Shown here piece after piece: positions 29,983 through 38,795 of a stretch of DNA of 64,000 bases. The position numbers were made by a program, and so were the translations under genes. Positions within the stretch are counted from its first letter, which is position 1. Each line of letters begins with the position of its first letter. This DNA is from Hyphomicrobiales bacterium (GTDB taxonomy: Bacteria; Pseudomonadota; Alphaproteobacteria; Rhizobiales; Rhizobiaceae). The DNA lies in contig UCEZ01000029.1 of assembly GCA_900471525.1 (NCBI GenBank), forward strand, positions 62,001 through 126,000, given 5' to 3'. The notes below the pieces were generated by a model, which searched no databases, was not told where the DNA came from, and was given only the letters and a program-made list of their open reading frames with translations.

Positions 29983-31332
29983 TCACTTGATACCCGGCGT
30001 TCCATCGAACTTGCGCTCCAGCCCATCCCAGCATTCGAGGTAGTTGTCCTGCAGCGTCTCGAGTTCGGCAGCGTAACGCGTCAGCTGCTGCGGGTAGCGG
30101 GTCTCGAACATGAAGGCCATGGTGTGGTCGAGCTTGACCGGTTTGAGATCGACATTGGAAGCCTTCTCGAAGCCCGGCGCGTCCGGGCCGTGCGGCAGCA
30201 TCATGTTGTGCAGGCTCATGCCGCCGGGCACGAAGCCTTCTTCCTTGGCATCATACTGGCCGTGGATTAGCCCCATGAATTCGCTCATGATATTGCGGTG
30301 GTACCAGGGCGGTCGGAAGGTGTGTTCGGCCACCAGCCAGCGCGGCGGGAAGATGACGAAATCGACATTGGCTGTGCCCGATTCCTCCGTCGGTGCCGTC
30401 AGCACCGTGAAGATCGACGGATCGGGATGATCGAACAGGATGGCGCCGACCGGCGAGAAGGTCCTGAGATCATATTTGAACGGCGCGTAATTGCCATGCC
30501 AGGCGACCACGTCGAGCGGCGAATGGCCGATCTCGGTGACGTAGAACTTGCCGCACCATTTCACGTGCACGCGGCACGGCGTTTCCTTGTCTTCGTAGGC
30601 GGCAACCGGCGTCTTGAAGTCGCGCGGATTGGCAAGGCAATTGGCGCCGATCGGCCCGCGGTCCGGCAGGGTGAACTTGGCGCCGTAGTTCTCGCAGATA
30701 TAGCCGCGCCAGTCGGATCCCTCGCCGAGACGCGAGACCTTGAACATCATGCCACGCGGGATGAGGCAGATTTCCGAGGGTTCGACATCGATGATGCCCA
30801 TTTCGGTGAACACGCGGATAGTGCCGAGCTGCGGCACGACCAGCAGTTCGCCATCTGCATTGAAGAAATAGTCGTCGATCATGTCGTCATTGAAGACATA
30901 GGCATGGGCCGCCATGCCGACCTGGGTCATGACGTCGCCGGCGGCCGTCATGGTGCGGATGCCGGCAAGGAAGTTGAGTTTTCCAGATGGCGCCGGGATC
31001 GGGTTCCACCGCAGCTGGCCGAGCGGCAGCGAATGATCGTCGAGGCACGGCGCCGATTTCCAGAAGGGGTAGCTGGCATTGGAGAAGCGGCGCGTGTGGC
31101 GCACGCTCGGGCGGATGCGGTAGAGCCAGGAGCGCTCGTTGGTTCCGCGCGGTGCCGTGAACGGGGAACCAGAGAGCTGCTCGGCATAGAGGCCGTAATT
31201 GCATTTCTGCGGGCTGTTCTGGCCCTGCGGCAGCGCGCCGGGAAGGCTCTCCGTCTCGAAGTCATTGCCGAAGCCCGGCATGTATTGCGGGCTGTTGGCC
31301 ACCGCATCGACTGTCCGGGTTTTCTCTAGCAT
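29983..31332 (-). CDS. hmgA: Homogentisate 1,2-dioxygenase
   Basis: About 449 aa from ATG 31332, which sits nine bases after a GGAGGAG ribosome site; an ATG at 31350 overlaps that site and is less likely. It opens the aromatic ring of homogentisate to maleylacetoacetate using Fe(II) and O2. Family marks are [12 protein letters not shown] near the N-terminus, [23 protein letters not shown] in the middle, and [18 protein letters not shown], which carries iron-ligand His and Glu residues. It is the first gene of hmgA-fahA-maiA and diverges from a MarR gene. Confidence 0.96.
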   Translation of the reverse strand: MLEKTRTVDAVANSPQYMPGFGNDFETESLPGALPQGQNSPQKCNYGLYAEQLSGSPFTAPRGTNERSWLYRIRPSVRHTRRFSNASYPFWKSAPCLDDHSLPLGQLRWNPIPAPSGKLNFLAGIRTMTAAGDVMTQVGMAAHAYVFNDDMIDDYFFNADGELLVVPQLGTIRVFTEMGIIDVEPSEICLIPRGMMFKVSRLGEGSDWRGYICENYGAKFTLPDRGPIGANCLANPRDFKTPVAAYEDKETPCRVHVKWCGKFYVTEIGHSPLDVVAWHGNYAPFKYDLRTFSPVGAILFDHPDPSIFTVLTAPTEESGTANVDFVIFPPRWLVAEHTFRPPWYHRNIMSEFMGLIHGQYDAKEEGFVPGGMSLHNMMLPHGPDAPGFEKASNVDLKPVKLDHTMAFMFETRYPQQLTRYAAELETLQDNYLECWDGLERKFDGTPGIK

Positions 31333-31357
31333 GGCTTGCATCTCCTCCATCAATATG

Positions 31358-31386
31358 GTTACAAATGTAACTGTCTATTTTGTAAC
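31358..31386. promoter_or_regulatory. Candidate MarR operator in the hmgA-marR intergenic region
   Basis: GTTACA-AA-TGTAAC (31358-31371) is a dyad with perfect 6-bp arms. A further half-site, TTTTGTAAC, ends at 31386. The whole divergent spacer is only 67 bases, so a dimeric regulator bound here would cover both promoters. The match to a MarR site is by position and symmetry, not by a known consensus. Confidence 0.5.
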
Positions 31387-31399
31387 TATCAAGGAAGCC

Positions 31400-31846
31400 A
31401 TGGCCGAAGAGTTCGATCTTGAGCAATTCCTGCCGTTCCGTCTCAACCGCGCGGCGGAATTCATCGCCCTGCGGTTTGCGGCTGCCTATAAAGCAGAATA
31501 TGGCCTGACGCGGCCGGAATGGCGGACACTTGCGGCGCTCGGCAGCTCCGGACGCATGACGGCGACCGAGGTTGGGGTCCACTCGACCATGCACAAGACC
31601 AAGGTCAGCCGTGCTGTCTTCGCGCTCGAGGAGCGCCGCTGGTTGAAGCGGATGCAGCATGAAGATGATCGCCGTGTCGAGCACCTGGAACTGACGGTCG
31701 CCGGGGCCAAAGCCTATCAGGAACTGACGAGGCTGGCCCGCGACTATTCGGCGGAATTGGAAACCTTGCTGGGACAGGACGGCCTCAAGGCGCTTTCGGC
31801 GGGATTGGCTGCCGTCGAAACGGCCATGGCAAAGGCGCGTCGCTAA
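31400..31846 (+). CDS. MarR-family transcriptional regulator
   Basis: A 148-aa winged-helix regulator starting at ATG 31400 behind AAGGAAGCC. The DNA-binding region runs from GLTRPEWRTLAALGSSGRMTATE through HKTKVSRAVFALEERRWLKR to the wing EDDRRVEHLELT. Long helices at both ends form the usual dimer interface. It is divergent from hmgA with a short symmetric spacer, so it probably represses the hmg operon and itself, with an aromatic intermediate as ligand; this is inference from position. Its stop overlaps the convergent AsnC gene by four bases. Confidence 0.9.
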   Translation: MAEEFDLEQFLPFRLNRAAEFIALRFAAAYKAEYGLTRPEWRTLAALGSSGRMTATEVGVHSTMHKTKVSRAVFALEERRWLKRMQHEDDRRVEHLELTVAGAKAYQELTRLARDYSAELETLLGQDGLKALSAGLAAVETAMAKARR

Positions 31847-32334
31847 TATCCAGCTTGTGTCCTGCCGCGCTGGCGAACCGGCAACCCTTGAAAATCCTTC
31901 AGCGTCGCCAGCACGATCGAGGTCTTGACGTGTTGCACGCTGTCATGCGGCAGGAGCACTTCGTTGACGAAGTGCGAAAGTCCGGCGAGGTCGTAGGTCA
32001 CGACCTTCAGGTGATAGTCCATCTCCCCGGTCAGCGCATAACATTCCAGCACCTCCGGCAGATCGGCGATCAGCGCTGCGAAACGTTTGGCATTGTCGCG
32101 ATTATGCGTAGCGAGGGTGACGGCGATGACCACCATGAGATCGAGCCCCAACCGGCCGCGATCGAGCATGGCCCGGTAGCTGCAAATGAAACCGTCGGCC
32201 TCCAGTCGTGCCCGCCGCCTCGAGCATTGCGATGGCGACAGGGCAATCCGTTCGGACAGCTCGTTGTTGGTCAGGCGGCCATCATCCTGCAACTGTGCGA
32301 GGATCTTCAGGTCATATCCGTCAAGCTGTTCCAT
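31843..32334 (-). CDS. Lrp/AsnC-family transcriptional regulator
   Basis: A 163-aa regulator starting MEQLDGYDLKILAQLQDDGR. The N-terminal HTH has LTNNELSERIALSPSQCSRRRARLEADGF, and the C-terminal RAM domain (about 70-150) has VVIAVTLATHN and CYALTGEMDYHLKVV. It is divergent from hpd, so it probably controls entry of 4-hydroxyphenylpyruvate into the pathway, perhaps with tyrosine or phenylalanine as effector. Codons upstream of 32334 in the same frame fall in the hpd promoter region and are not counted. Confidence 0.9.
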   Translation of the reverse strand: MEQLDGYDLKILAQLQDDGRLTNNELSERIALSPSQCSRRRARLEADGFICSYRAMLDRGRLGLDLMVVIAVTLATHNRDNAKRFAALIADLPEVLECYALTGEMDYHLKVVTYDLAGLSHFVNEVLLPHDSVQHVKTSIVLATLKDFQGLPVRQRGRTQAGY

Positions 32335-32462
32335 TCGTGCATGAACTCCACAAGAAATGCACAAACCGTGCGTTGTTCTGGTTATATCACGCGACAATGC
32401 AAGCACAATGCACGAGATTTGCGCCATCATGCGCACCACGATCGAGTTCAGAGGAGAGAACC

Positions 32463-33575
32463 ATGGGACCCTTCCCGCATGATGCGCCCCCGACCGGCAT
32501 CACCACCGAAAACCCGGCCGGCACGGACGGCTTCGAATTTGTCGAATTTGCCCATCCGGAGCCGGAAAAGCTGCGTGAGCTCTTTACCCGCATGGGATAC
32601 GTCTGCGTTGCCAAGCACCGTACCAAGGACATCACCGTCTGGCGCCAGGGCGATATCAATTACATCCTGAATGCCGAACCGGGCAGCCATGCCATGCGTT
32701 TCGTCGCCGATCACGGCCCTTGCGCACCGTCGATGGCGTGGCGTGTCGTCGATGCAAAACATGCCTTCGAGCACGCCGTCTCCAAGGGCGCGACACCTTA
32801 TGAAGGCAACGACAAGGCGCTTGATGTGCCGGCTATCGTCGGCATCGGCGGTTCACTGCTCTATTTCATCGAAACATACGGCAAGAAAGGTTCGTCCTAT
32901 GAAGCCGAGTTCAACTGGCTGGGCGAACGTGATCCGAAGCCGGAAGGGGTCGGCTTCTATTATCTCGATCACCTGACGCACAACGTCTATCGCGGCAACA
33001 TGGACAAGTGGTGGGATTTCTACCGCGAGCTGTTCGGTTTCAAGCAGATCCACTTCTTCAACATTGACGGCCGCATCACCGGCCTGACGAGCCGGGCGAT
33101 CACCTCGCCCTGCGGTAAGATCCGTATTCCGCTGAACGAGTCCAAGGACGACACCAGCCAGATCGAGGAATATCTGCGCAAGTACAAGGGCGAGGGCATC
33201 CAGCACATCGCCGTTGGAACGGACGGTATCTATGAGGCGACCGACAAGCTGGCTGCCAACGATCTGAAGTTCATGCCCGGCCCGCCGGATACCTATTACG
33301 AACTCTCGCATGACCGCGTGCACGGTCACGACGAACCGATCGAGCGGATGAAGCAGCACGGCATTCTGATCGACGGTGAAGGCGTGGTCGATGGCGGCAT
33401 GACCCGTATCCTCCTGCAGATATTCTCGAAAACGGTGATCGGCCCGATCTTCTTCGAATTCATCCAGCGCAAGGGCGATGAAGGGTTCGGCGAAGGAAAC
33501 TTCCGGGCACTGTTCGAATCGATCGAAGCAGACCAGATCCGTCGCGGCGTGCTGCATCCGGCTGCTGCCGAATAA
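32463..33575 (+). CDS. hpd: 4-hydroxyphenylpyruvate dioxygenase
   Basis: A 370-aa Fe(II) enzyme converting 4-hydroxyphenylpyruvate to homogentisate. It starts at ATG 32463 behind AGGAGAGAACC. It consists of two VOC-type domains. The iron ligands are visible as His in YLDHLTHNVY, His in GIQHIAVGTDGIY and Glu in FFEFIQRKG. KFMPGPPDTYYE lies in the C-terminal active-site region. It feeds the hmgA-maiA-fahA products. Transcription runs divergently from the AsnC gene across a 128-base spacer containing GTGCAT and ATGCAC half-sites. Confidence 0.96.
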   Translation: MGPFPHDAPPTGITTENPAGTDGFEFVEFAHPEPEKLRELFTRMGYVCVAKHRTKDITVWRQGDINYILNAEPGSHAMRFVADHGPCAPSMAWRVVDAKHAFEHAVSKGATPYEGNDKALDVPAIVGIGGSLLYFIETYGKKGSSYEAEFNWLGERDPKPEGVGFYYLDHLTHNVYRGNMDKWWDFYRELFGFKQIHFFNIDGRITGLTSRAITSPCGKIRIPLNESKDDTSQIEEYLRKYKGEGIQHIAVGTDGIYEATDKLAANDLKFMPGPPDTYYELSHDRVHGHDEPIERMKQHGILIDGEGVVDGGMTRILLQIFSKTVIGPIFFEFIQRKGDEGFGEGNFRALFESIEADQIRRGVLHPAAAE

Positions 33576-33595
33576 ACTGCGGTTTCTCCGTGATC

Positions 33596-33627
33596 AGCCC
33601 CGCCGGTTCGCGCCGGCGGGGCTTTTT
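33596..33627 (+). terminator. Intrinsic terminator of hpd
   Basis: AGCCCCGCCGG (from 33596) pairs with CCGGCGGGGCT (to 33623) and is followed by TTTT. It lies 20 bases past the stop codon. Confidence 0.88.
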
Positions 33628-33845
33628 CATTTCAGGCGTTTGAATTTGGACGCTGAAAACGCTATTGGAACGTTCAGACGCGCCAGCCCCTTGATTCTTC
33701 TGCGATGTTCCTTCTTCGGACACAATGTCCCTGTTGATTAAGCATGCGAACGGCATGCCTGTCGAATCTGCGCAACTCCTCATATTTCGGGATGGTGCCG
33801 CGTTATGCCCGCCCTACAATGAAGGCATGATACGGAATCAATGCG

Positions 33846-34754
33846 ATGGATGATCTAGCAGCCAGCCTTGCCTCCCTGAGAGACGACACTGACGTCCTCA
33901 TCGCGCTCTATGATCATGACGACCGCCTGCGGTATGCCAACCGGGCGTTTCGTTCGGCCTTCGCTCTTGGCGATCACGAAACGCCGCTCTGGCCCGACCT
34001 GATGCGCCGCAATCATGCACTTGGCCTTGGTACGGTTATCAGCGTGCCGGACTTCGAGGCCTGGGTGGTTTCGGCGCAATCGCGGCGCGGCAAGGTGAAG
34101 TTCCGTGCCTTCGAGACCGACCTCGTCGACGGCCGCTGGCTTTGGATGACGGAAACCGTCGATCGGAACGGTTGGATGCTCTGCATCGCGAATGACATCA
34201 CCCATCTGCGGGCTGACGAGCGTACCTTGCGGCAGGATCGCGATTTTGCGGTCAAGGCATCACAGACCGATGAACTGACCGGTGTTTCCAATCGCCGCTA
34301 CATGATGTCGAAACTGGAGGAGATGATCCGCAACCAGACCGCGCTCGGATCGCTCAGCGGCTGCGTCTGCATTCTCGATATCGATTTCTTCAAGGGCATC
34401 AACGACCGGTACGGCCATCAGACCGGCGACGATATTCTCCTCGACTTCGCCCGCCGTGTGCATCCAATCGTGCGGCGCCACGATTGCTTCGGACGTATCG
34501 GCGGCGAGGAGTTCATGCTGATCTTTCCGGAAACGACACTGCCGGAAGGCCGGAAGATCGTCGACCGCGTGCTGGACAACATCAGAACCGCGCGCCCCTT
34601 GGCGGCCGTGCCGCAGTTTTTCTACACCTGTTCGGCAGGCATTGCCGTTCTGGAACGGGGCGACAGCGCCAGGACACTCTATTCACGGGCCGATGCCGCG
34701 CTCTACGAGGCCAAGCATTCCGGACGCGACAGGATCGCGGTGAGCCTACGCTGA
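33846..34754 (+). CDS. PAS-like/GGDEF diguanylate cyclase
   Basis: A 302-aa cytoplasmic protein. A PAS-like sensor (residues 1-120: VLIALYDHDDRLRYANRAFR, WLWMTETVDRNGWMLCIANDIT) is joined by a short helix to a GGDEF domain (about 140-300). The active-site loop is GGEEF within RIGGEEFMLIFPE. RRHD, five residues earlier, is an RxxD inhibitory site, so feedback by cyclic di-GMP is expected. DELTGVSNRRYM and DIDFFKGINDRYGHQTGD complete the domain. No membrane segment is seen, so the PAS part senses a cytoplasmic cue. Its 3' end overlaps convergent pabC by nine bases. Confidence 0.93.
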   Translation: MDDLAASLASLRDDTDVLIALYDHDDRLRYANRAFRSAFALGDHETPLWPDLMRRNHALGLGTVISVPDFEAWVVSAQSRRGKVKFRAFETDLVDGRWLWMTETVDRNGWMLCIANDITHLRADERTLRQDRDFAVKASQTDELTGVSNRRYMMSKLEEMIRNQTALGSLSGCVCILDIDFFKGINDRYGHQTGDDILLDFARRVHPIVRRHDCFGRIGGEEFMLIFPETTLPEGRKIVDRVLDNIRTARPLAAVPQFFYTCSAGIAVLERGDSARTLYSRADAALYEAKHSGRDRIAVSLR

Positions 34755-35384
34755 AATAAGCTCGGCACGGATCAGGCCGCGCAGCGAGTTTCCCATATAG
34801 AGGGTGCCCATTCGCAAATCCTCGAGTGTCAGGTGCTGCACGCGGGCTCGGCGCGCGCAAATCAGTTCGGTCCGCAGCACGCCGGCGAGAAGCCCGCAGG
34901 AAATCGGCGGCGTTTTGAGGATGCCCGATCCGTCATCTAGGAAGATCGAGGTGATCGTGCCTTCGCAGGGCTCGCCCTTCTCGTTGAGCAACAGCACCTC
35001 ATCCGCATCCGTTGCCGGATATTCGGCGCGGGCGGTTTCGTAGATCTCGCGCCGGGTGGTCTTGTGGCGCAAGAGATTGTTGGCGGAATCAAGGTGGGTC
35101 GAGGCGATCGCGATGCGCCAGATAGTGTTTTCGGGCAGCGGGGTGAAGGGGGCTGTGGTGACGGCGATCTCGCCGGAGGGGCTGAGCGTCAGACGGACGC
35201 GCAATGGGCCTGGCATTGGGAATTCGTTCGGTAGTGCGTCCGTTAACGCATCCTCCGCTTTCTCCGCCCCCACAAACCCCAAACGCCCCGCCGAGCGTTT
35301 CAGTCGTGCCAGATGCAGCCGCAGGCGGACGATGCCGGTGCCGGGTTCCCATCGCATCGTCTCGATCAGCGAAAAATCGTTCAT
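34746..35384 (-). CDS. pabC: Aminodeoxychorismate lyase-like class IV aminotransferase
   Basis: A 212-aa PLP protein starting at ATG 35384, which overlaps the pabB stop as ATGA. The fold-type IV marks are LHLARLKRSAGRLGF, RHKTTRREIYE with the likely PLP lysine, and LLLNEKGEPCEGTITSIFLDD. TPPISCGLLAGVLR resembles the C-terminal PLP-phosphate region. Paired with PabB it should release pyruvate from 4-amino-4-deoxychorismate to give p-aminobenzoate for folate. The 48 bases of frame upstream of 35384 fall within pabB. Confidence 0.88.
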   Translation of the reverse strand: MNDFSLIETMRWEPGTGIVRLRLHLARLKRSAGRLGFVGAEKAEDALTDALPNEFPMPGPLRVRLTLSPSGEIAVTTAPFTPLPENTIWRIAIASTHLDSANNLLRHKTTRREIYETARAEYPATDADEVLLLNEKGEPCEGTITSIFLDDGSGILKTPPISCGLLAGVLRTELICARRARVQHLTLEDLRMGTLYMGNSLRGLIRAELISA

Positions 35385-36538
35385 CGCTCGATCCAGGCAT
35401 CGCCGACGGCGAAGCGGGCCTTGAGCAGGCATTCTTCATATTCCGCTTCGGCGGTGGAATCGAAGACGATGCCGCCGCCGACGTTGAAGACGGCTTCGCC
35501 ATCCGGAAAGAGCGAGAGCGTTCGGATGGCAACATTGAAGCGCATGGTGCCGTCCGGCGCGATGAAGCCGATCGAGCCGCAATAGGCGTCGCGCGGCCCG
35601 GACTCCAGAACATGCAGGATTTCCATCGCTCGCATTTTGGGCGCGCCGGTGACGGAACCGCAGGGGAAGAGTGCTTCGAAGATTCGGGTGATGCCGGTGT
35701 CGGGCAAGAGCTTCGCCCGCACGTGGCTGACCATCTGGTGTACTGTCGGATAGGTTTCGATGTCGAACAGCTTCGGCACGTCGAGCGTGCCCACCTCCGT
35801 GATGCGGGAAATGTCGTTGCGCAAGAGGTCGACGATCATCCGGTTCTCGGCCTGAGACTTCGGGTCCTCGCGCATCTCGCGGATGATTTCCTGGTCTTCC
35901 GCCGGGCTCGCGCCGCGGCGCGCGGTGCCTTTCATTGGATGCGTTTCGATCCAGCCGTCCTTGTCGACGCGAAAGAACAGTTCGGGCGATCGCGATAAAA
36001 GGATCGGGCCATCGAGCGAAACGAGCGCACCGTATTTGACCGGCTGCCGCTCGATCAGCGACCAGAAGGCGGCAAGCGGATCGCCATTCCAGCGGGCGTT
36101 GACCTGCATGGTGAGGTTGGCCTGATAGCAATCGCCCTGCCGCAGGTGCTGGTGCAGGCGGTCGAAGCGCTGTTTGTAGGCCGCGAAATTCCAGCTTGCG
36201 CGGGGCTCGGTGATGAAGGGTTCGTTCTCGATACGGCGACGGGGCTCGATGAGCGGATGCTCTTCCGCAGGTCCGTCGAAGATACCGAATGACATCAGCG
36301 GCGTGCGGCGGTTTTCCTCGGCGAAGGGGGAGAGCTTCTCCTCGAAGAGATGGCCCGCCTCGTAGCTCATGAAGCCCGCAAGCCATTTTCCTGTCGCGTG
36401 CGCCGCTTCCATTTCCTTCAGCCCGCGCCAGAATTCCGCCTTCGTGTGAGCGGTGATGACGCGCGAAGGTTCGGCAAAGACGGTCGTCCTGTCTTCGCTG
36501 TCGTCGCGGAAAAGGACAAAAGGGCCGGTGTCGGTCAT
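35381..36538 (-). CDS. pabB: Aminodeoxychorismate synthase component I
   Basis: A 385-aa chorismate-utilising enzyme. Conserved blocks are THPMKGTARRG (about 207), NRMIVDLLRNDISR (about 232), LFPCGSVTGAPKMRAMEIL (about 289) and AYCGSIGFIAPDG (about 314). It aminates chorismate to aminodeoxychorismate in the cytoplasm and needs a PabA glutaminase, which is not in this window. I start it at ATG 36538; an in-frame GTG at 36547 is the alternative. Translational coupling to pabC is evident from the ATGA overlap. Confidence 0.93.
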   Translation of the reverse strand: MTDTGPFVLFRDDSEDRTTVFAEPSRVITAHTKAEFWRGLKEMEAAHATGKWLAGFMSYEAGHLFEEKLSPFAEENRRTPLMSFGIFDGPAEEHPLIEPRRRIENEPFITEPRASWNFAAYKQRFDRLHQHLRQGDCYQANLTMQVNARWNGDPLAAFWSLIERQPVKYGALVSLDGPILLSRSPELFFRVDKDGWIETHPMKGTARRGASPAEDQEIIREMREDPKSQAENRMIVDLLRNDISRITEVGTLDVPKLFDIETYPTVHQMVSHVRAKLLPDTGITRIFEALFPCGSVTGAPKMRAMEILHVLESGPRDAYCGSIGFIAPDGTMRFNVAIRTLSLFPDGEAVFNVGGGIVFDSTAEAEYEECLLKARFAVGDAWIER

Positions 36539-36560
36539 GCTGTTCACAATAGCGTCCGCA

Positions 36561-36680
36561 TGGATCCTCAGGTCAAGCCCGAGGATGACGGAGAATGGGG
36601 TTGCCTGCAGAATGCCGGTCTCGGCTTTTCAGTGAGCCTAGTCTCCGGATCGTCATCCTCGGGTCTGACCCGAGGACCCA
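36561..36680. repeat. Pair of inverted RPE-like palindromic repeats
   Basis: A 30-base unit at 36561-36590 (beginning TGGATCCTCAGG, ending GAGGATGACG) recurs in inverted orientation at 36651-36680, matching 26 of 30 positions. Each unit is itself partly self-complementary (CCTC...GAGG). They flank 60 unrelated bases between pabB and pepF. Such units are common dispersed repeats in rhizobial genomes. Confidence 0.75.
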
Positions 36681-36728
36681 AGCCGGGATCCGCTAAGCTC
36701 GCTTCCATATCCTGCATCCGCTCAAGAA

Positions 36729-38591
36729 TTACGCCTGTCTATCAAGCGCCTCAAGCTCGTCGATCAGCCCTTCCAGCATCGACAGGCCCTGTGCCCAGAA
36801 CGACGGATCGGTTGCGTCGAGGCCGAAAGGGGCGAGCAGTTCGGAATGATGCTTGGTGCCGCCGGCCTTCAGGAGTTCGAAATACTTCTGCTGGAAGCCG
36901 GTTTCAGCCTTCTGGTAGACGGCATAGAGAGAGTTTACCAGGCAATCGCCGAAGGCGTAGGCGTAGACGTAAAACGGTGAATGGATGAAGTGGGGGATAT
37001 AGGCCCAATAGGTCTCGTAACCCTCGGAAATCCGGATCGCCGGCCCAAGGCTTTCCTCCTGCACGGATAGCCAGAGTTGACCGATGTCGTCGGCGGTCAG
37101 TTCGCCGTTCTTGCGGGCGGTGTGGACCTTGCGCTCGAATTCGTAGAAGGCGATCTGGCGCACGACCGTGTTGATCATGTCCTCGACCTTCTGGGCGAGC
37201 ATTGCCTTGCGCTCGCGCTTGTCCTTGGTCTTGTCGAGGAGCGCGCGGAAGGTCAGCATTTCGCCGAAGACGGATGCCGTTTCGGCAAGCGTCAGCGGCG
37301 TCGAGGCCATCAGCGCGCCCTGGTCGCCGGCGAGAACCTGATGCACGCCGTGGCCGAGTTCATGGGCAAGCGTCATCACATCGCGCGGCTTGCCCATGTA
37401 GTTGACGAGCACGTAGGGGTGCGCCGACGGCACGGTCGGATGTGCGAAGGCGCCGGGCGCCTTGCCCGGACGGACCGGCGCATCGATCCAGCCGCCGTCG
37501 AAGAAGCGGCGGGCGATATCGGCCATTTCCGGTTCGAAGCCGTTATAGGCCGACAGTACGGTCTCCTTGGCTTCGCTCCAGGGGATGAGCGAGGTCGGGG
37601 TTTCCGGCAGCGGCGCGTTGCGGTCCCAGAATTCCATCTGTTCCATGCCGAGCCATTTTGCCTTCATCGCGTAGTAACGATGGGACAGGCGCGGATAGGC
37701 GTCTTTCACCGCGGCGGCCAGTGCGTCGACCACGTCGCGCTCGACCCGGTTGGCGAGGTGGCGGCTGTCGGCGATGTCTTCGAAGCCACGCCAGCGGTCG
37801 GAGATTTCCTTGTCCTTGGCGAGCGTATTGGTGATCAGCGTGAAGGTGCGGATATTGGCCTTGAAGGTTTCGGCCAACGCCTGCGCTGCCTTTTTCCGGA
37901 TAGCCGGATCAGCCTCCTGCAACATGCTCAACGTCACTTCAAGCGGCTGATCCTCGCCGTCCACCTTGAATGTCAGTGCCGCCATGGTTTCGTCGAACAG
38001 GCGGTTGAAGGCGCTGGCGCCGGTCATCGATTTCTCGAGGAAGAGTTGCTCCAGCTTGTCGTCGAGCTGATAGGGCTTGTCCAGGCGCAGGTCGACGATC
38101 CACGGCTTGTAGTGCGCAGCCAGCGTGTCGTTCTGGAGTGCTTTATCGATGACGGCATCGTCGATGCGGTTCATTTCGAGTGAGAAAAACAGCAGGTGGC
38201 TCGCCATGTCCGTCAGCTTCGACTGGGCGTCGCCATAGAGCTTGCCGTTGACCGGATTGGACGTGTCGGAGAAATAGGTAAGGCCGGCAAAGGAACCGAT
38301 CTTGCCCATCAGGTCTTCGAGCGCTTCGAATTCCCGCACGGCTGCGCCGATCCCTTCATCGCCCGAAAGTGCGGCCGCTTGCGTCAGCTTGCCCTTCCAC
38401 TTGGCTTCGAACGCCACCGACATGGTCTCTGCCTTGGCCATGTCGTCGAGATATTCCCGAGACGTCGCCGAAGGATAGAGATCTTCCAGTTTCCAGGACG
38501 GCAGGTCGCCAAGCTGCGCCGCCTCCGCAGCGCCTGAAGCGGTCGCATGGGCGATGCGCGAAGATGTCTGGAAAGAAGGAAGACGGTGCAT
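36729..38591 (-). CDS. pepF: Oligoendopeptidase F (M3 family)
   Basis: A 620-aa cytoplasmic zinc peptidase. ELGHGVHQ within LAHELGHGVHQVL is the HExxH zinc motif (about residue 404), and the downstream glutamate is in the LAETASVFGEM segment (about 425-436). The N-terminal M3B region spans about 30-350 and the YAYAFGDCLVNSLYAVYQKAE segment lies near the C-terminus. It degrades short peptides. It is divergent from the sigma-54 regulator and not obviously in an operon. Confidence 0.94.
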   Translation of the reverse strand: MHRLPSFQTSSRIAHATASGAAEAAQLGDLPSWKLEDLYPSATSREYLDDMAKAETMSVAFEAKWKGKLTQAAALSGDEGIGAAVREFEALEDLMGKIGSFAGLTYFSDTSNPVNGKLYGDAQSKLTDMASHLLFFSLEMNRIDDAVIDKALQNDTLAAHYKPWIVDLRLDKPYQLDDKLEQLFLEKSMTGASAFNRLFDETMAALTFKVDGEDQPLEVTLSMLQEADPAIRKKAAQALAETFKANIRTFTLITNTLAKDKEISDRWRGFEDIADSRHLANRVERDVVDALAAAVKDAYPRLSHRYYAMKAKWLGMEQMEFWDRNAPLPETPTSLIPWSEAKETVLSAYNGFEPEMADIARRFFDGGWIDAPVRPGKAPGAFAHPTVPSAHPYVLVNYMGKPRDVMTLAHELGHGVHQVLAGDQGALMASTPLTLAETASVFGEMLTFRALLDKTKDKRERKAMLAQKVEDMINTVVRQIAFYEFERKVHTARKNGELTADDIGQLWLSVQEESLGPAIRISEGYETYWAYIPHFIHSPFYVYAYAFGDCLVNSLYAVYQKAETGFQQKYFELLKAGGTKHHSELLAPFGLDATDPSFWAQGLSMLEGLIDELEALDRQA

Positions 38592-38795
38592 GAGCGTTCA
38601 CTCTTTTTGTCGATGCCGGCCCGGATTCGAGCGGCGAAGCAGAGGGCGGATATGGGGCCATGACCTAACGTCGGCAATGGTTAAAATGCAAGCATTTCTC
38701 AAAAGAGGATTTTCAGGCCTTTCTGACAGGAATGCTTCTCACGATACGGCACATGATGTGGCGATCGGGTTCTACGCGGAAAGCAGGAGGCCTTC

